A DNA stretch of 46,443 nucleotides from NCBI RefSeq assembly GCF_000521215.1, contig NZ_KI928940.1:194894-241336 (forward strand), in the 5' to 3' direction. Within the stretch, counting starts at the first letter, position 1. Each line of letters opens with the position of its first letter. Below are positions 8,770 through 17,077 of this stretch, in pieces. The notes beneath the pieces are model-generated. The model made no database searches, had not been told where the DNA came from, and worked only from the letters and a program-made list of their open reading frames with translations. Origin of the DNA: Labrenzia sp. DG1229. Lineage in GTDB: Bacteria > Pseudomonadota > Alphaproteobacteria > Rhizobiales > Stappiaceae. The position numbers and the translations under genes are program-made.

Positions 8770-11331
8770 ATGGCAAACGATTACGAAAATAATCAAGCTG
8801 ATGAACCTGCGTCCTCTGCCGAGGAGGGTGCGGAGCGGCCGGCCATGGAAGATCCGCTTCTTGAATTGGCGCGGATTGTCCAGAAAAACAAACAATTGGG
8901 GGCAAATGTGAGCAGTGGTCGGGTCGAAAGCACAGACTATTTTGCGGAACTTGACGACTTTGCCCCGGATGCGGAAAAGACGGTAGAACCTGCGCATGGG
9001 CGTGTTGAACCTTCCTTTGCAGCGGACACGGTGAAGCCCTCCGTCAAGGAACCGGCGGCGTTTCATCCCGAGTCTTCGCAAGCACCCATAATTGGCGAAA
9101 TCCGTAACCAGTTTTTCGCAAGGCGTGACGATGATTCGTCATCGGGATACCCGCGTGCTGAAGACCACAGATTCGCGCCAACCCCTGTTGAGCCGACCGA
9201 AAAAGTATCCCCCTTGTGGCCGAGGCCGAACAATCCACAGCCTTCAGAGCCGACGATAACGGATCCCCAAACTGCAAGCCCGGTGTTTGAATCCCATTTC
9301 GTGCAGAAAGTGACACCGGCAGAATCTTCAGCGGCGTCTGTGGCACCTGCGAGTGGCCCGTCGGTGCGGCAGGTTTCCCAAGAAAGCACGATACTGGCGC
9401 CCAAAGTTGCTCTGGACCTTGAGCAGAATTTGACCGCAGAACTGGAAGACGAACTCATTGGCGCATTGCGCCAGTCTGTGGACGAGGAGATTGCACCGGA
9501 ACCGGTTGAAGCCGGGGACGCTTTGGTCTCATCCGACCCGTTTGACGAGATCACGGAATTCGAAGCACCGGACGAATTGGCCAGTACGCAGCCGGCCGCG
9601 TTCTCGCTGCCGCGAAACGATACTTATGTCCGAACACCTGCAGAGTTGTTGGAACAGGTCAGGCAGACGGCGCCTTCTGACGACACTCACGTCCCGGAAC
9701 GGCGCCAGCTGCCTGTTGAGCGCCCGCGTGAACATCCGGTTCAAATCATCCAACCTGAGCGCACCGTTGAGCGGCGATTGAACTCCGTCCCCGAAACCAG
9801 GCGGCCGGCGATCGATGAAAGCGACTTTTTCGCTGCATTGAATCCGGAGCCAGTCGCGTCAGAATCTCGGGACGTCGCACCAGCGATTGAAGAAAAAGAA
9901 AGCCCCGCCGGAATTGATGCCCTGTTCGCTGACCTTGATTTCCCGGAGCGCGACAACAGGCAACCTGTCCCAGTCGAAACCGAAGTGTCGGAAGAGGATA
10001 TGGATGCAACGGCTGACGATATCGACGACATGGCCTGGCCTGCTGCGGCCAATGCTGTTCCGCAGGTAACGGAAGAAGAGACACCTCCACCGCCTGAAGG
10101 GTATGATCTTGATGCAGTCGCCAGAGCGATGCAGGAAAGTGACCCCAGCCTCAATGGAGCCGGTGTGTTGCCTCCGCATTCAACCGCGGAAAAGGAAGCA
10201 ATTCCGCAGGCGAAGGAGAGGTCGCGTCGGGGCCTTTACGTTACACTGGGAATCGTCGGCGTCGCTGCGCTCGGGGGAGCCGGCTTTTTTCTTTTCGATG
10301 GAGATGCAGTTCAGGTCCCGAGCGGTCCTCCACCTGTCATCAGCGGCTTGCAGGAGCCTTTGAAGATTTATCCCGAACAGAGCCAGACACAGACAAAAAT
10401 TCTGGATCGGGTCAACAGCACAGCCGAAACTGTTCCGGATCGTCTGGACGTTCAGGAAACACCGCAGCCTGTCGAATTGCCGCCTGCGCCGGCCTCCACC
10501 GACAACACGGAACTGGCTCCGGGAACACCCAAACAGGTACGAACCGTAATCGTTCGTCCCGACGGCACAATCGTCTCGGCTGATGAAGCGGCGACTGCAA
10601 CTCCAGTTCAGCCGATTGCACCTGAACCGCAGACCCCTGCGAACCAGGCCCCCCCGGTATCCGTTGATACATCTCGGATTGTTCCTGCTGAACCTGTAAT
10701 TGCGAACCCTGCCACGACAAAACCGGTCGTCTCAGCACCCGAGCCAACAGAAACACTGCCGGTTCAGGCGCAAGAAGAAGCACCAGCACCTGTCGCGGCA
10801 GCTGAACCGGCTGCTCCCGATGTGCCTGCAATCGTGAATGACAATCAACAACCGACCGTGACGGCGCCAGCTGTTGCGGAGCCGGCCGCGCCCGTTCCAA
10901 CGGTTCTTCCCAGGAAAAAACCCGTGCCGCCCGTGCAAGTTGCCAGCGCGCCTGCGGCACAAAACACGTCTTCAACCCCGGCGCAGGCCGACGGCCCCCT
11001 AAACTTGAACAATGCTGCAAGTGCCCCGACGCCTGCAGCTACAACAACCGGCGGAACCTCGACAAGTGGATCGATCCCATCCGGCACCTACATTGTCCAG
11101 GTGACGTCGCAACGTTCCGCCTCCGCAGCAAGCGATGCATTTGCCGGCCTTCAAAGGCGTTACCCGGGTGTGCTCGGTAACCGGAATGCGGTCATCGTGT
11201 CAGCTGACCTCGGCGATCGGGGAGTTTACTATCGTGCCAGAATCCCAACGAACTCGCGTGAAGATGCCAACAGGCTTTGTGAAAGTCTGACGGCGGCTGG
11301 CGGCGAGTGCTTCGTCAGGCGACAGCAATAG
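8770..11331 (+). CDS. Large SPOR-domain cell-envelope protein
   Basis: A predicted bitopic inner-membrane protein of 853 aa. Residues 1 to about 485 are acidic, proline-rich and low in complexity, with no recognised fold, and should be cytoplasmic. A single membrane segment follows at about 488-508 (LYVTLGIVGVAALGGAGFFLF), after a basic RSRRG stretch. A long Pro/Ala/Glu/Thr-rich periplasmic linker leads to a C-terminal SPOR domain at about 775-850 (SGTYIVQVTSQRSASAASDAFAGL to CESLTAAGGECFV). SPOR domains bind septal peptidoglycan with denuded glycans. Position between argS and nagZ fits the Rhizobiales gene order. A role in division or wall binding is inferred. Confidence 0.85.
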   Translation: MANDYENNQADEPASSAEEGAERPAMEDPLLELARIVQKNKQLGANVSSGRVESTDYFAELDDFAPDAEKTVEPAHGRVEPSFAADTVKPSVKEPAAFHPESSQAPIIGEIRNQFFARRDDDSSSGYPRAEDHRFAPTPVEPTEKVSPLWPRPNNPQPSEPTITDPQTASPVFESHFVQKVTPAESSAASVAPASGPSVRQVSQESTILAPKVALDLEQNLTAELEDELIGALRQSVDEEIAPEPVEAGDALVSSDPFDEITEFEAPDELASTQPAAFSLPRNDTYVRTPAELLEQVRQTAPSDDTHVPERRQLPVERPREHPVQIIQPERTVERRLNSVPETRRPAIDESDFFAALNPEPVASESRDVAPAIEEKESPAGIDALFADLDFPERDNRQPVPVETEVSEEDMDATADDIDDMAWPAAANAVPQVTEEETPPPPEGYDLDAVARAMQESDPSLNGAGVLPPHSTAEKEAIPQAKERSRRGLYVTLGIVGVAALGGAGFFLFDGDAVQVPSGPPPVISGLQEPLKIYPEQSQTQTKILDRVNSTAETVPDRLDVQETPQPVELPPAPASTDNTELAPGTPKQVRTVIVRPDGTIVSADEAATATPVQPIAPEPQTPANQAPPVSVDTSRIVPAEPVIANPATTKPVVSAPEPTETLPVQAQEEAPAPVAAAEPAAPDVPAIVNDNQQPTVTAPAVAEPAAPVPTVLPRKKPVPPVQVASAPAAQNTSSTPAQADGPLNLNNAASAPTPAATTTGGTSTSGSIPSGTYIVQVTSQRSASAASDAFAGLQRRYPGVLGNRNAVIVSADLGDRGVYYRARIPTNSREDANRLCESLTAAGGECFVRRQQ

Positions 11332-11361
11332 CGTTTTTGCAGATAGATTTCACATGTAAGC

Positions 11362-11385
11362 AAAGGGTCGGTTTTCCGACCCTTT
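11362..11385. terminator. Bidirectional terminator SPOR gene / LysR gene
   Basis: Perfect ten-base-pair stem AAAGGGTCGG/CCGACCCTTT with a TTTT loop, lying between the SPOR stop and the LysR stop. The 3' arm overlaps the LysR stop codon. Confidence 0.75.
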
Positions 11386-12301
11386 ATTCTGCTGCTTGCA
11401 GTGACCGTGACGTTCTGGCACCAGTCAATTTTGGTGACATTTTCTTATAGATGCTGGCAATGGCTTCAATTGCGCGCCGCACGGCAGGTTCCCTTCGCAC
11501 GTCTCTGTGAACGATTATGTGCTCGGAGTTCGTCAACTCCTCCAGCGGGCCGGTCAGCGTGACAAGGTCAGGATGATCGTCACCCATGAAAACCGGCAAC
11601 ACCGCGAGACCTTTCCCGGAAACGGTCATGTTCAACAATGTCGTCATCGTGTTGGTGCGCATTTTCGGTCGGCTGATGTGGTTTGCTTCCATCCAGCGAA
11701 CCTGAGAAGGATACCAAAGATCGTCCGGCGCAAATCCAAGCCAGTCGCAATTCTTGTATCGCAAGTCATTCAGTGCATCGGGATTGGAATTTACATAGGC
11801 ACCAGATCCGTAAACGCCGTAAGCAAGGTCCCCGACCTTGCGTGCAATCAAGGTATCTGTTTCGGGAAGACAACTGCGTATCTGCAGTTCAATGCCGCGT
11901 GATTGATGATCGGCATGCAGGTGACTGGAGATGATCTCCAATTCAACGCCATCGAGAAGCGCGGTCAGATCGCAGAAACTGTCGGTCAGAATCCGCGCGC
12001 GCACTTCGTCGACTGCAACGCGCACGACCTTCAGGGCAGATCCGGAGAGATCCGGAAGGACGCGGCTCGCCGCATCCGCATTTTTTCGCATTTCTGCCGC
12101 CAGCGGTATCAGACGCAAGCCGGCTTCGGTCGGCTTGAGACCAGTCGGCGTTCTGTCGAACAAACGAGCACCCACCCGATCTTCAAAACGCTTCAGGCGG
12201 CGGCTCAATTGAGGTTGGCTGAGGTCCAGTGCTTTTGCAGCACCGGACAAGGATCTCATCCGCGCAGCTGCATCGATCAGTCTCAAGTCATCCCAGTTCA
12301 T
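11384..12301 (-). CDS. LysR-family transcriptional regulator
   Basis: LysR-type regulator of about 305 aa. The N-terminal winged helix is clear (DLRLIDAAARMRSLSGAAKALDL, then SQPQLSRRLKRFEDRVGARL, FDRTPTGLKPTEAG). The effector-binding domain follows from about residue 90. It is transcribed divergently from the EamA transporter, so it probably controls that gene; the shared 130-base gap holds an imperfect inverted repeat (12374-12412). Start codons at 12301 (MNWDDL) and 12316 (MYISPM) are both possible, neither with a good ribosome site. The ligand cannot be read from sequence. Confidence 0.9.
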   Translation of the reverse strand: MNWDDLRLIDAAARMRSLSGAAKALDLSQPQLSRRLKRFEDRVGARLFDRTPTGLKPTEAGLRLIPLAAEMRKNADAASRVLPDLSGSALKVVRVAVDEVRARILTDSFCDLTALLDGVELEIISSHLHADHQSRGIELQIRSCLPETDTLIARKVGDLAYGVYGSGAYVNSNPDALNDLRYKNCDWLGFAPDDLWYPSQVRWMEANHISRPKMRTNTMTTLLNMTVSGKGLAVLPVFMGDDHPDLVTLTGPLEELTNSEHIIVHRDVRREPAVRRAIEAIASIYKKMSPKLTGARTSRSLQAAE

Positions 12302-12373
12302 GGGAGAGATATACATAAACAGCCATAAAACTGCAATGCGATGCGTTTTTGCATGGCAGGTATAGCGATATTG

Positions 12374-12412
12374 TGTCTGACTCCTGTGTGATTTCGGTGT
12401 TAGAGACAGACA
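12374..12412. promoter_or_regulatory. Candidate LysR operator
   Basis: Imperfect inverted repeat TGTCTGACTC (12374-12383) and GAGACAGACA (12403-12412), nine of ten positions complementary, centred between the divergent LysR and EamA genes. The position suits autoregulation plus control of the exporter. Confidence 0.4.
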
Positions 12413-12433
12413 ACCGGTGCCGAGGAAAAACTA

Positions 12434-13357
12434 ATGCCACCAATGTCGATCCACTCACGTCCGGAAAACACTGTACTTGCATTTGCACTTGCACTGGCCG
12501 GCATGACGGCTTTCACGCCGGTCTTCGCCGCGGGTAAGATTGCGGACGGCTTGTTGCCGGTTGCCGTTCTGGTGTGGTTGCGGTTTCTCGGTGGGGCCGT
12601 GACGATTGTCGGCTACGGTGCCGTCAGGCGCGTCCCGGTTTTCTCCCGGCCAAGTCCTTTGTGGAAGCTTCACCTGATGCGTGCGTTTTGCGGTGTAGGC
12701 GGACTGGCATGTACGATTTATGCCGCCAGCATCCTTCCGTTGGCCGACGCGACCGCCATAGGACTGACCAAAGGCATTATCGCCATTGCGCTTGCAGGCG
12801 TGATTTTGAAGGAATTGATAACCGGTCGTCATTGGTTGGCGGGTGGCCTATGTGCCATCGGTGCGTATCTGGTCGTGCAGGCTGCGAACAATGCGGAAGG
12901 CGGGACGACACTTGCGTTGGACGGAATTATTGCCGCTCTTTTCGCAGCCGTATTCATGGCGTGCGAGGCGTTGATCATGCGCTATATAGCACAGCGTGAA
13001 GACACCGTGACAATCCTGGCCTATGTGAACGTATTCGCCAGTGTGATCCTGACGGCGCCGGTGCTCTGGCTCATCAGTGCACAGGACATCTCCTGGAACA
13101 GTCTGCTGGTGTTTGCGTGGCTCGGCCCTGTTGCGATCATTGGCCAGTCTCTCAATATTTCAGCCTACCGGCGCGCGGGCGCCGCGACACTTGCGCCGAT
13201 TTACTACGGCAGCGTCGTTCTGTCCGCGATTTTTGCCTACGTTTTTTGGGGCGAAATCCCGTCTCCGCTTGCAGCGGTCGGTGCCTGCCTGATTATTCTG
13301 GGCGGGGTTGTTCTGTCGGTTCCACTGACAGCTGGAAAAGGACGGAAGCCTGTTTAA
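12434..13357 (+). CDS. EamA/DMT-superfamily transporter
   Basis: Inner-membrane drug/metabolite transporter of 307 aa with about ten hydrophobic segments and the two-fold EamA repeat: first half from LAFALALAGMTAFTPVF to about residue 145, second from ALDGIIAALFAAVFMACEALI to the C-terminus (AVGACLIILGGVVLSVPL). GAGGA lies about ten bases before the ATG at 12434. The probable job is export of a small metabolite or amphiphile. Its substrate is unknown. The divergent LysR gene is the likely regulator, and the convergent esterase may belong to the same inserted unit. Confidence 0.88.
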   Translation: MPPMSIHSRPENTVLAFALALAGMTAFTPVFAAGKIADGLLPVAVLVWLRFLGGAVTIVGYGAVRRVPVFSRPSPLWKLHLMRAFCGVGGLACTIYAASILPLADATAIGLTKGIIAIALAGVILKELITGRHWLAGGLCAIGAYLVVQAANNAEGGTTLALDGIIAALFAAVFMACEALIMRYIAQREDTVTILAYVNVFASVILTAPVLWLISAQDISWNSLLVFAWLGPVAIIGQSLNISAYRRAGAATLAPIYYGSVVLSAIFAYVFWGEIPSPLAAVGACLIILGGVVLSVPLTAGKGRKPV

Positions 13358-13375
13358 GCCTGTTTTCTCCAGGCT
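13357..13375. terminator. Short hairpin between convergent EamA and esterase genes
   Basis: Stem AGCCTG/CAGGCT with a seven-base T-rich loop spans both stop codons. It has only six base pairs and no T-run, so it is weak. Confidence 0.35.
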
Positions 13376-14391
13376 CACTTTCCCAACAGCTTGTTTGCAA
13401 GAAACGGCAGACTTTCATCGAGGCGATAATCGATTGAAGAGTGGTTGTCATTGAATTCCTGATAGACGTGATCGACACCGGCCGAGACAAGTTTTCTCTG
13501 CAATCTTCTCGCCCCGTAGACAAGATTGTATTGATCGACATAACCGCAGTCGATCCAAAGTCCCTTCATCGATTTCAGGGGATCGATATGATCGTTGGCC
13601 ATCTCGACGGGATCCCATCGCAGCCAGGCAGCCCAGCGTTCTTCGATGATCTCGCAGGTTTCCAGGTCCACGGGCAACCTGATGCCACAGAACACTTCCG
13701 GATCGGGATCAGGATCATAGGTCGCTGCCATTGCGAATGTCATGAGATCGTGGAGCGAGTTTCCCGGATATTTTGGCCCTTTTTCATAGTCCGTGACAAA
13801 GGCCTCAATGGATCCTGCTTTTGCGATGACCCGCAGCGCGCTTGCCATTTCGGGCAAATAGCACAGCTCAAATGCCATGTCTCCGGAATGGCACGCAGCT
13901 GCGGACCAAACATCAGGGTGCTTCATGGCGTGAACGATCGAACCGTACCCACCGGAAGATTTGCCGAAAATACCACGCATCCCAGCACCACCACATCCGA
14001 AACGACCTTCGACGTCTTCGAGCATCTCGGTGGTTAGCCATGTTGCCCAGGGCCCCATGACAAGGCTGTCTATGTACTGATTTCCGCCAAGTCGCGTAAA
14101 ACAGTCGGGAAACGCCACAACCACCGGAGGAAGGTCTCCGTCATGGATAAGACGGTCGAGACGTTCGGGTACGTTTTCTCCAAAATTTTTCCAGTTGGCG
14201 TGGGCGGGGCCACCGGCCGTAAAGCCGACAATATCCACTAGAAGAGGCAAGTCCGCGCCATTGTGGCCATAGGGTGTGTAGACAACAATTTCGCGCGTAG
14301 CCGTGTCACCCAGCCTGTTCTGGCCAAGAATCTCTGACCGGTGTGAAATCCGGTGCAGCGTGCCGGCTGGAATATCGAGACGCGCGCGCAT
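13375..14391 (-). CDS. Putative alpha/beta-hydrolase esterase
   Basis: Esterase of the putative-esterase (esterase D-like) group, 338 aa. REIVVYTPYGHNGADLPLLVDIVG is the early strand region. The nucleophile elbow is GIFGKSSGGYGS, with Ser at about residue 160. Candidate Asp (DCGYVDQYN) and His (NDNHSSIDYR) complete a triad near the C-terminus. The ATG at 14391 (MRARLDIPAG) has GGAG at good spacing; the frame runs on upstream but overlaps the nagZ control region. No signal peptide is seen, so it should be cytoplasmic. The substrate is unknown. It is one of three genes that interrupt the SPOR-nagZ order. Confidence 0.85.
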   Translation of the reverse strand: MRARLDIPAGTLHRISHRSEILGQNRLGDTATREIVVYTPYGHNGADLPLLVDIVGFTAGGPAHANWKNFGENVPERLDRLIHDGDLPPVVVAFPDCFTRLGGNQYIDSLVMGPWATWLTTEMLEDVEGRFGCGGAGMRGIFGKSSGGYGSIVHAMKHPDVWSAAACHSGDMAFELCYLPEMASALRVIAKAGSIEAFVTDYEKGPKYPGNSLHDLMTFAMAATYDPDPDPEVFCGIRLPVDLETCEIIEERWAAWLRWDPVEMANDHIDPLKSMKGLWIDCGYVDQYNLVYGARRLQRKLVSAGVDHVYQEFNDNHSSIDYRLDESLPFLANKLLGK

Positions 14392-14509
14392 GGGAGGCTC
14401 CAATACTGACTGAGTGTAGTTGTGACTAGATTGCAAGTTCAGGGGATGGGCGCAAGAGGACAGGAAGGCTTTCTTGACGGGTCCGAAGCTGCCCGTTAAG
14501 CCGGAAGTC

Positions 14510-15529
14510 ATGACCAAAGCCTTTGTTTCCGGGTGTGCAGGACCGTTTCTGACCCAAGACGAAATCGCCTTTTTTCGGGACACCGATCCCTGGGGCCTCA
14601 TCTTGTTTGCGCGAAACATAGAGTCGCCCGAGCAGGTGAAGCACCTGACGTCCTCGTTTCGGCAAGCAGTTGCGCGGTCGCATGCTCCGGTTCTGGTTGA
14701 TCAGGAAGGAGGGCGCGTCCAGCGCCTGAAGCCACCGCATTGGCCCAAGTATCCTGCACCGAAACTCTATGGCGACTTGTTCGACAATAACCCTGAAATT
14801 GGATTGCGGGCTGCCTGGCTCGGTTCGCGCCTGATTGCCGGAGACCTGTTTGAGGCCGGTGTAACGATAGACTGCCTGCCGTGCCTGGATGTTCGATTCC
14901 CCGACACTGTCGATGCTATTGGTGATCGGTCCGTTTCCTCAAATCCGGAAACCGTCGCAACACTTGGGCAGGCCATGATTGACGGGGCAAGAGCAGGAGG
15001 GGTGCTTCCTGTCATAAAGCACATACCGGGTCACGGTCGTGCACGTGTCGACAGTCATCTTGAGCTTCCCAGGGTGGAAGCCGGTCTTTTGGAGCTGAAA
15101 AGCGTGGATTTCCGGCCCTTCAAGGCACTTTCAAGCGTGTCATTGGGTATGACTGCCCATATTGTGTACGAAGGGATCGATCCGGAAACGGCGGGAACAC
15201 AGAGCAAGAAAGTGGTTCAGGACATTATCCGCAAGGAAATCGGATTTGATGGCTGCCTGTTGAGCGACGACATATCGATGAAAGCGCTCGGAGGAGACTT
15301 CGTCGAACGGTCCCGGAAAATAGTCGAGGCAGGCTGTGATATTGTTCTGCATTGCAACGGTGATATGGACGAAATGATGGCTGTTGCCGAAGCTGTGCCG
15401 CACCTTGCAGGTGAGGCAGAACGCAGGTGCGCGAAAGCGCTGAACGAGTTGAAGGCACCGGCACCCGGCTTTGACGTAAAAGCTGCCTGGGATGAGTTTT
15501 GTACATTGACCGGGTGGCAGGGTGCTTGA
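14510..15529 (+). CDS. nagZ: Beta-N-acetylhexosaminidase NagZ (GH3)
   Basis: Cytoplasmic GH3 beta-N-acetylglucosaminidase that removes GlcNAc from anhydro-muropeptides in wall recycling. The defining motif KHIPGHGRARVDSHLELP lies at about residues 168-185 with the His-containing loop used as acid/base, and the catalytic Asp region LLSDDISMKALGG is present. The early motif DPWGLILFARNIES is typical. The ATG at 14510 (MTKAFVSGCAGP) follows GGAAG; an upstream TTG at 14474 is less likely. Its stop is 12 bases before scpA, suggesting one operon nagZ-scpA-scpB-ABC. Confidence 0.95.
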   Translation: MTKAFVSGCAGPFLTQDEIAFFRDTDPWGLILFARNIESPEQVKHLTSSFRQAVARSHAPVLVDQEGGRVQRLKPPHWPKYPAPKLYGDLFDNNPEIGLRAAWLGSRLIAGDLFEAGVTIDCLPCLDVRFPDTVDAIGDRSVSSNPETVATLGQAMIDGARAGGVLPVIKHIPGHGRARVDSHLELPRVEAGLLELKSVDFRPFKALSSVSLGMTAHIVYEGIDPETAGTQSKKVVQDIIRKEIGFDGCLLSDDISMKALGGDFVERSRKIVEAGCDIVLHCNGDMDEMMAVAEAVPHLAGEAERRCAKALNELKAPAPGFDVKAAWDEFCTLTGWQGA

Positions 15530-15540
15530 CCGGAGCGTGA

Positions 15541-16380
15541 ATGGCGGAATTGGAAACCCATAGGCAGATTGCAGATGACGGCTCTTATGACCTGTTGAGC
15601 ACCGTCAATTCTGTTGAACAGCGCGCCACAACGGACCCGCAGCTGGTCGTCGACGTTGATGGATTCGAAGGACCGCTCGATCTGTTGCTCGGCCTCGCAC
15701 GCACGCAGAAAGTCGACCTGGCACGCATCTCAATTCTGGAACTGGTCGAACAGTATCTAGAGTTTGTGGCTGAGGCCCGCAGGATGCGTCTGGAGCTGGC
15801 GGCGGACTATCTTGTAATGGCTGCGTGGCTTGCATTCCTGAAGTCCAAGTTGCTTCTGCCGGAACAAAGAGACGAGGATGAGCCGACAGGTGAAGAACTT
15901 GCCGCGGCGCTTGCATTTCGGTTGCGCCGGCTCGAAGCAATGCGGGAAGTGTCCGAAAAATTGATGAACCGGAACCGTCAGGGTCGCGAGATATTCCATC
16001 GTGGCGCTCCTGAAACGATGTCCGTTCAGCACAAGAGCATATGGGATGCGTCCGTCTATGACCTTCTGTCGGCTTATGCGACACAGAGGCAGAGACAGTC
16101 GGTCACGTCGGTGAGGGTGCTGAGAAGAACAGTCTGGTCGTTGCAGGAGGCACGAGAATTGCTGATGAGGCTGGTTGGCCGCGTGAGTGAATGGGCACCA
16201 TTGAATGCATATTTGCGCGAATACCTCTATGACAACAAGGATTGGGCAACAATTGTCGCCAGTACCTTTTCCGCCAGTCTGGAAATGGTTCGCGAGGGTC
16301 AGGTGGAAATCCGGCAAGGTGAAGCGTTTTCACCGGTTTACATTCGCTCCATCGTGAAGGACGAGGACGATGACGTCTGA
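15541..16380 (+). CDS. scpA: Segregation and condensation protein A
   Basis: Kleisin subunit of the SMC-ScpAB condensin, which compacts and segregates the chromosome. The kleisin N-terminal signature is present (VDGFEGPLDLLLGLARTQKV, then DLARISILELVEQYLEF), followed by an alpha-helical middle and a C-terminal winged-helix region. At 279 aa it is a normal length. The 3' end overlaps scpB by 11 bases, indicating translational coupling. A role for nagZ next door is not implied; this adjacency is simply common in Rhizobiales. Confidence 0.95.
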   Translation: MAELETHRQIADDGSYDLLSTVNSVEQRATTDPQLVVDVDGFEGPLDLLLGLARTQKVDLARISILELVEQYLEFVAEARRMRLELAADYLVMAAWLAFLKSKLLLPEQRDEDEPTGEELAAALAFRLRRLEAMREVSEKLMNRNRQGREIFHRGAPETMSVQHKSIWDASVYDLLSAYATQRQRQSVTSVRVLRRTVWSLQEARELLMRLVGRVSEWAPLNAYLREYLYDNKDWATIVASTFSASLEMVREGQVEIRQGEAFSPVYIRSIVKDEDDDV

Positions 16381-17077
16381 CACCGACCGTCTCGACCTCG
16401 ACGATCCAAATCAGAAAAAAGCCGACGGTTCTGCTGACGATTTTCCCGGTTTGAGGATGATCGAGGCACTGCTGTTTGCATCGTCCGAACCGCTGTCGCT
16501 TGAAGAGTTGACGCTCAGGGTTCCCGAGGGGACGGATGTGCTGGGGTTGCTTGAACAGTTGCAGGCTCTTTATGCTCCGCGTGGCGTCAATCTGGTCAAG
16601 GTCGCTGGCAAATGGTGCTTTCGGACCGCAGAGGATCTTGCCTATCTGATGCACCGAAATGTCGAAGAGCAACGCAAGCTGTCCCGCGCGGCTCTGGAGA
16701 CACTTGCCATCATCGCCTACCACCAGCCGGTGACACGGGCGGAAATAGAGGAAATACGTGGCGTCTCAACCTCCAGGGGCACGCTGGACGTGTTGCTGGA
16801 AACCACCTGGATCCGGATGCGCGGGCGTCGGCGCACACCTGGGCGACCTGTGACATATGGAACCACCGAGCAGTTCCTGGTTCATTTTGGTCTCGAGAAT
16901 GTCCGGGATCTTCCCGGCCTTGAAGAGTTGAAGGGCGCTGGATTGCTGGACAGTGCCGTGCCGGCATCCTTCATAGTTCCCACACCGAACGATGAAGTGA
17001 CTTTGACGGAGGACGAAGATCCATTAGAAGACGGGTCTCTCTTTGATGAAGATGCGGAAGAGACCGCCGGAGCTTGA
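16370..17077 (+). CDS. scpB: Segregation and condensation protein B
   Basis: Partner of ScpA, binding the kleisin as a dimer in the SMC complex. Two winged helices are visible: RMIEALLFASSEPLSLEEL near the N-terminus and ALETLAIIAYHQPVTRAEIE with EIRGVSTSRGTLDVLLE in the middle, then YGTTEQFLVHFGLENVRDLPGLEEL. The last 45 residues are acidic and poorly conserved. It starts inside scpA and its TGA shares one base with the ATG of the following ABC gene. Confidence 0.95.
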   Translation: MTSDTDRLDLDDPNQKKADGSADDFPGLRMIEALLFASSEPLSLEELTLRVPEGTDVLGLLEQLQALYAPRGVNLVKVAGKWCFRTAEDLAYLMHRNVEEQRKLSRAALETLAIIAYHQPVTRAEIEEIRGVSTSRGTLDVLLETTWIRMRGRRRTPGRPVTYGTTEQFLVHFGLENVRDLPGLEELKGAGLLDSAVPASFIVPTPNDEVTLTEDEDPLEDGSLFDEDAEETAGA

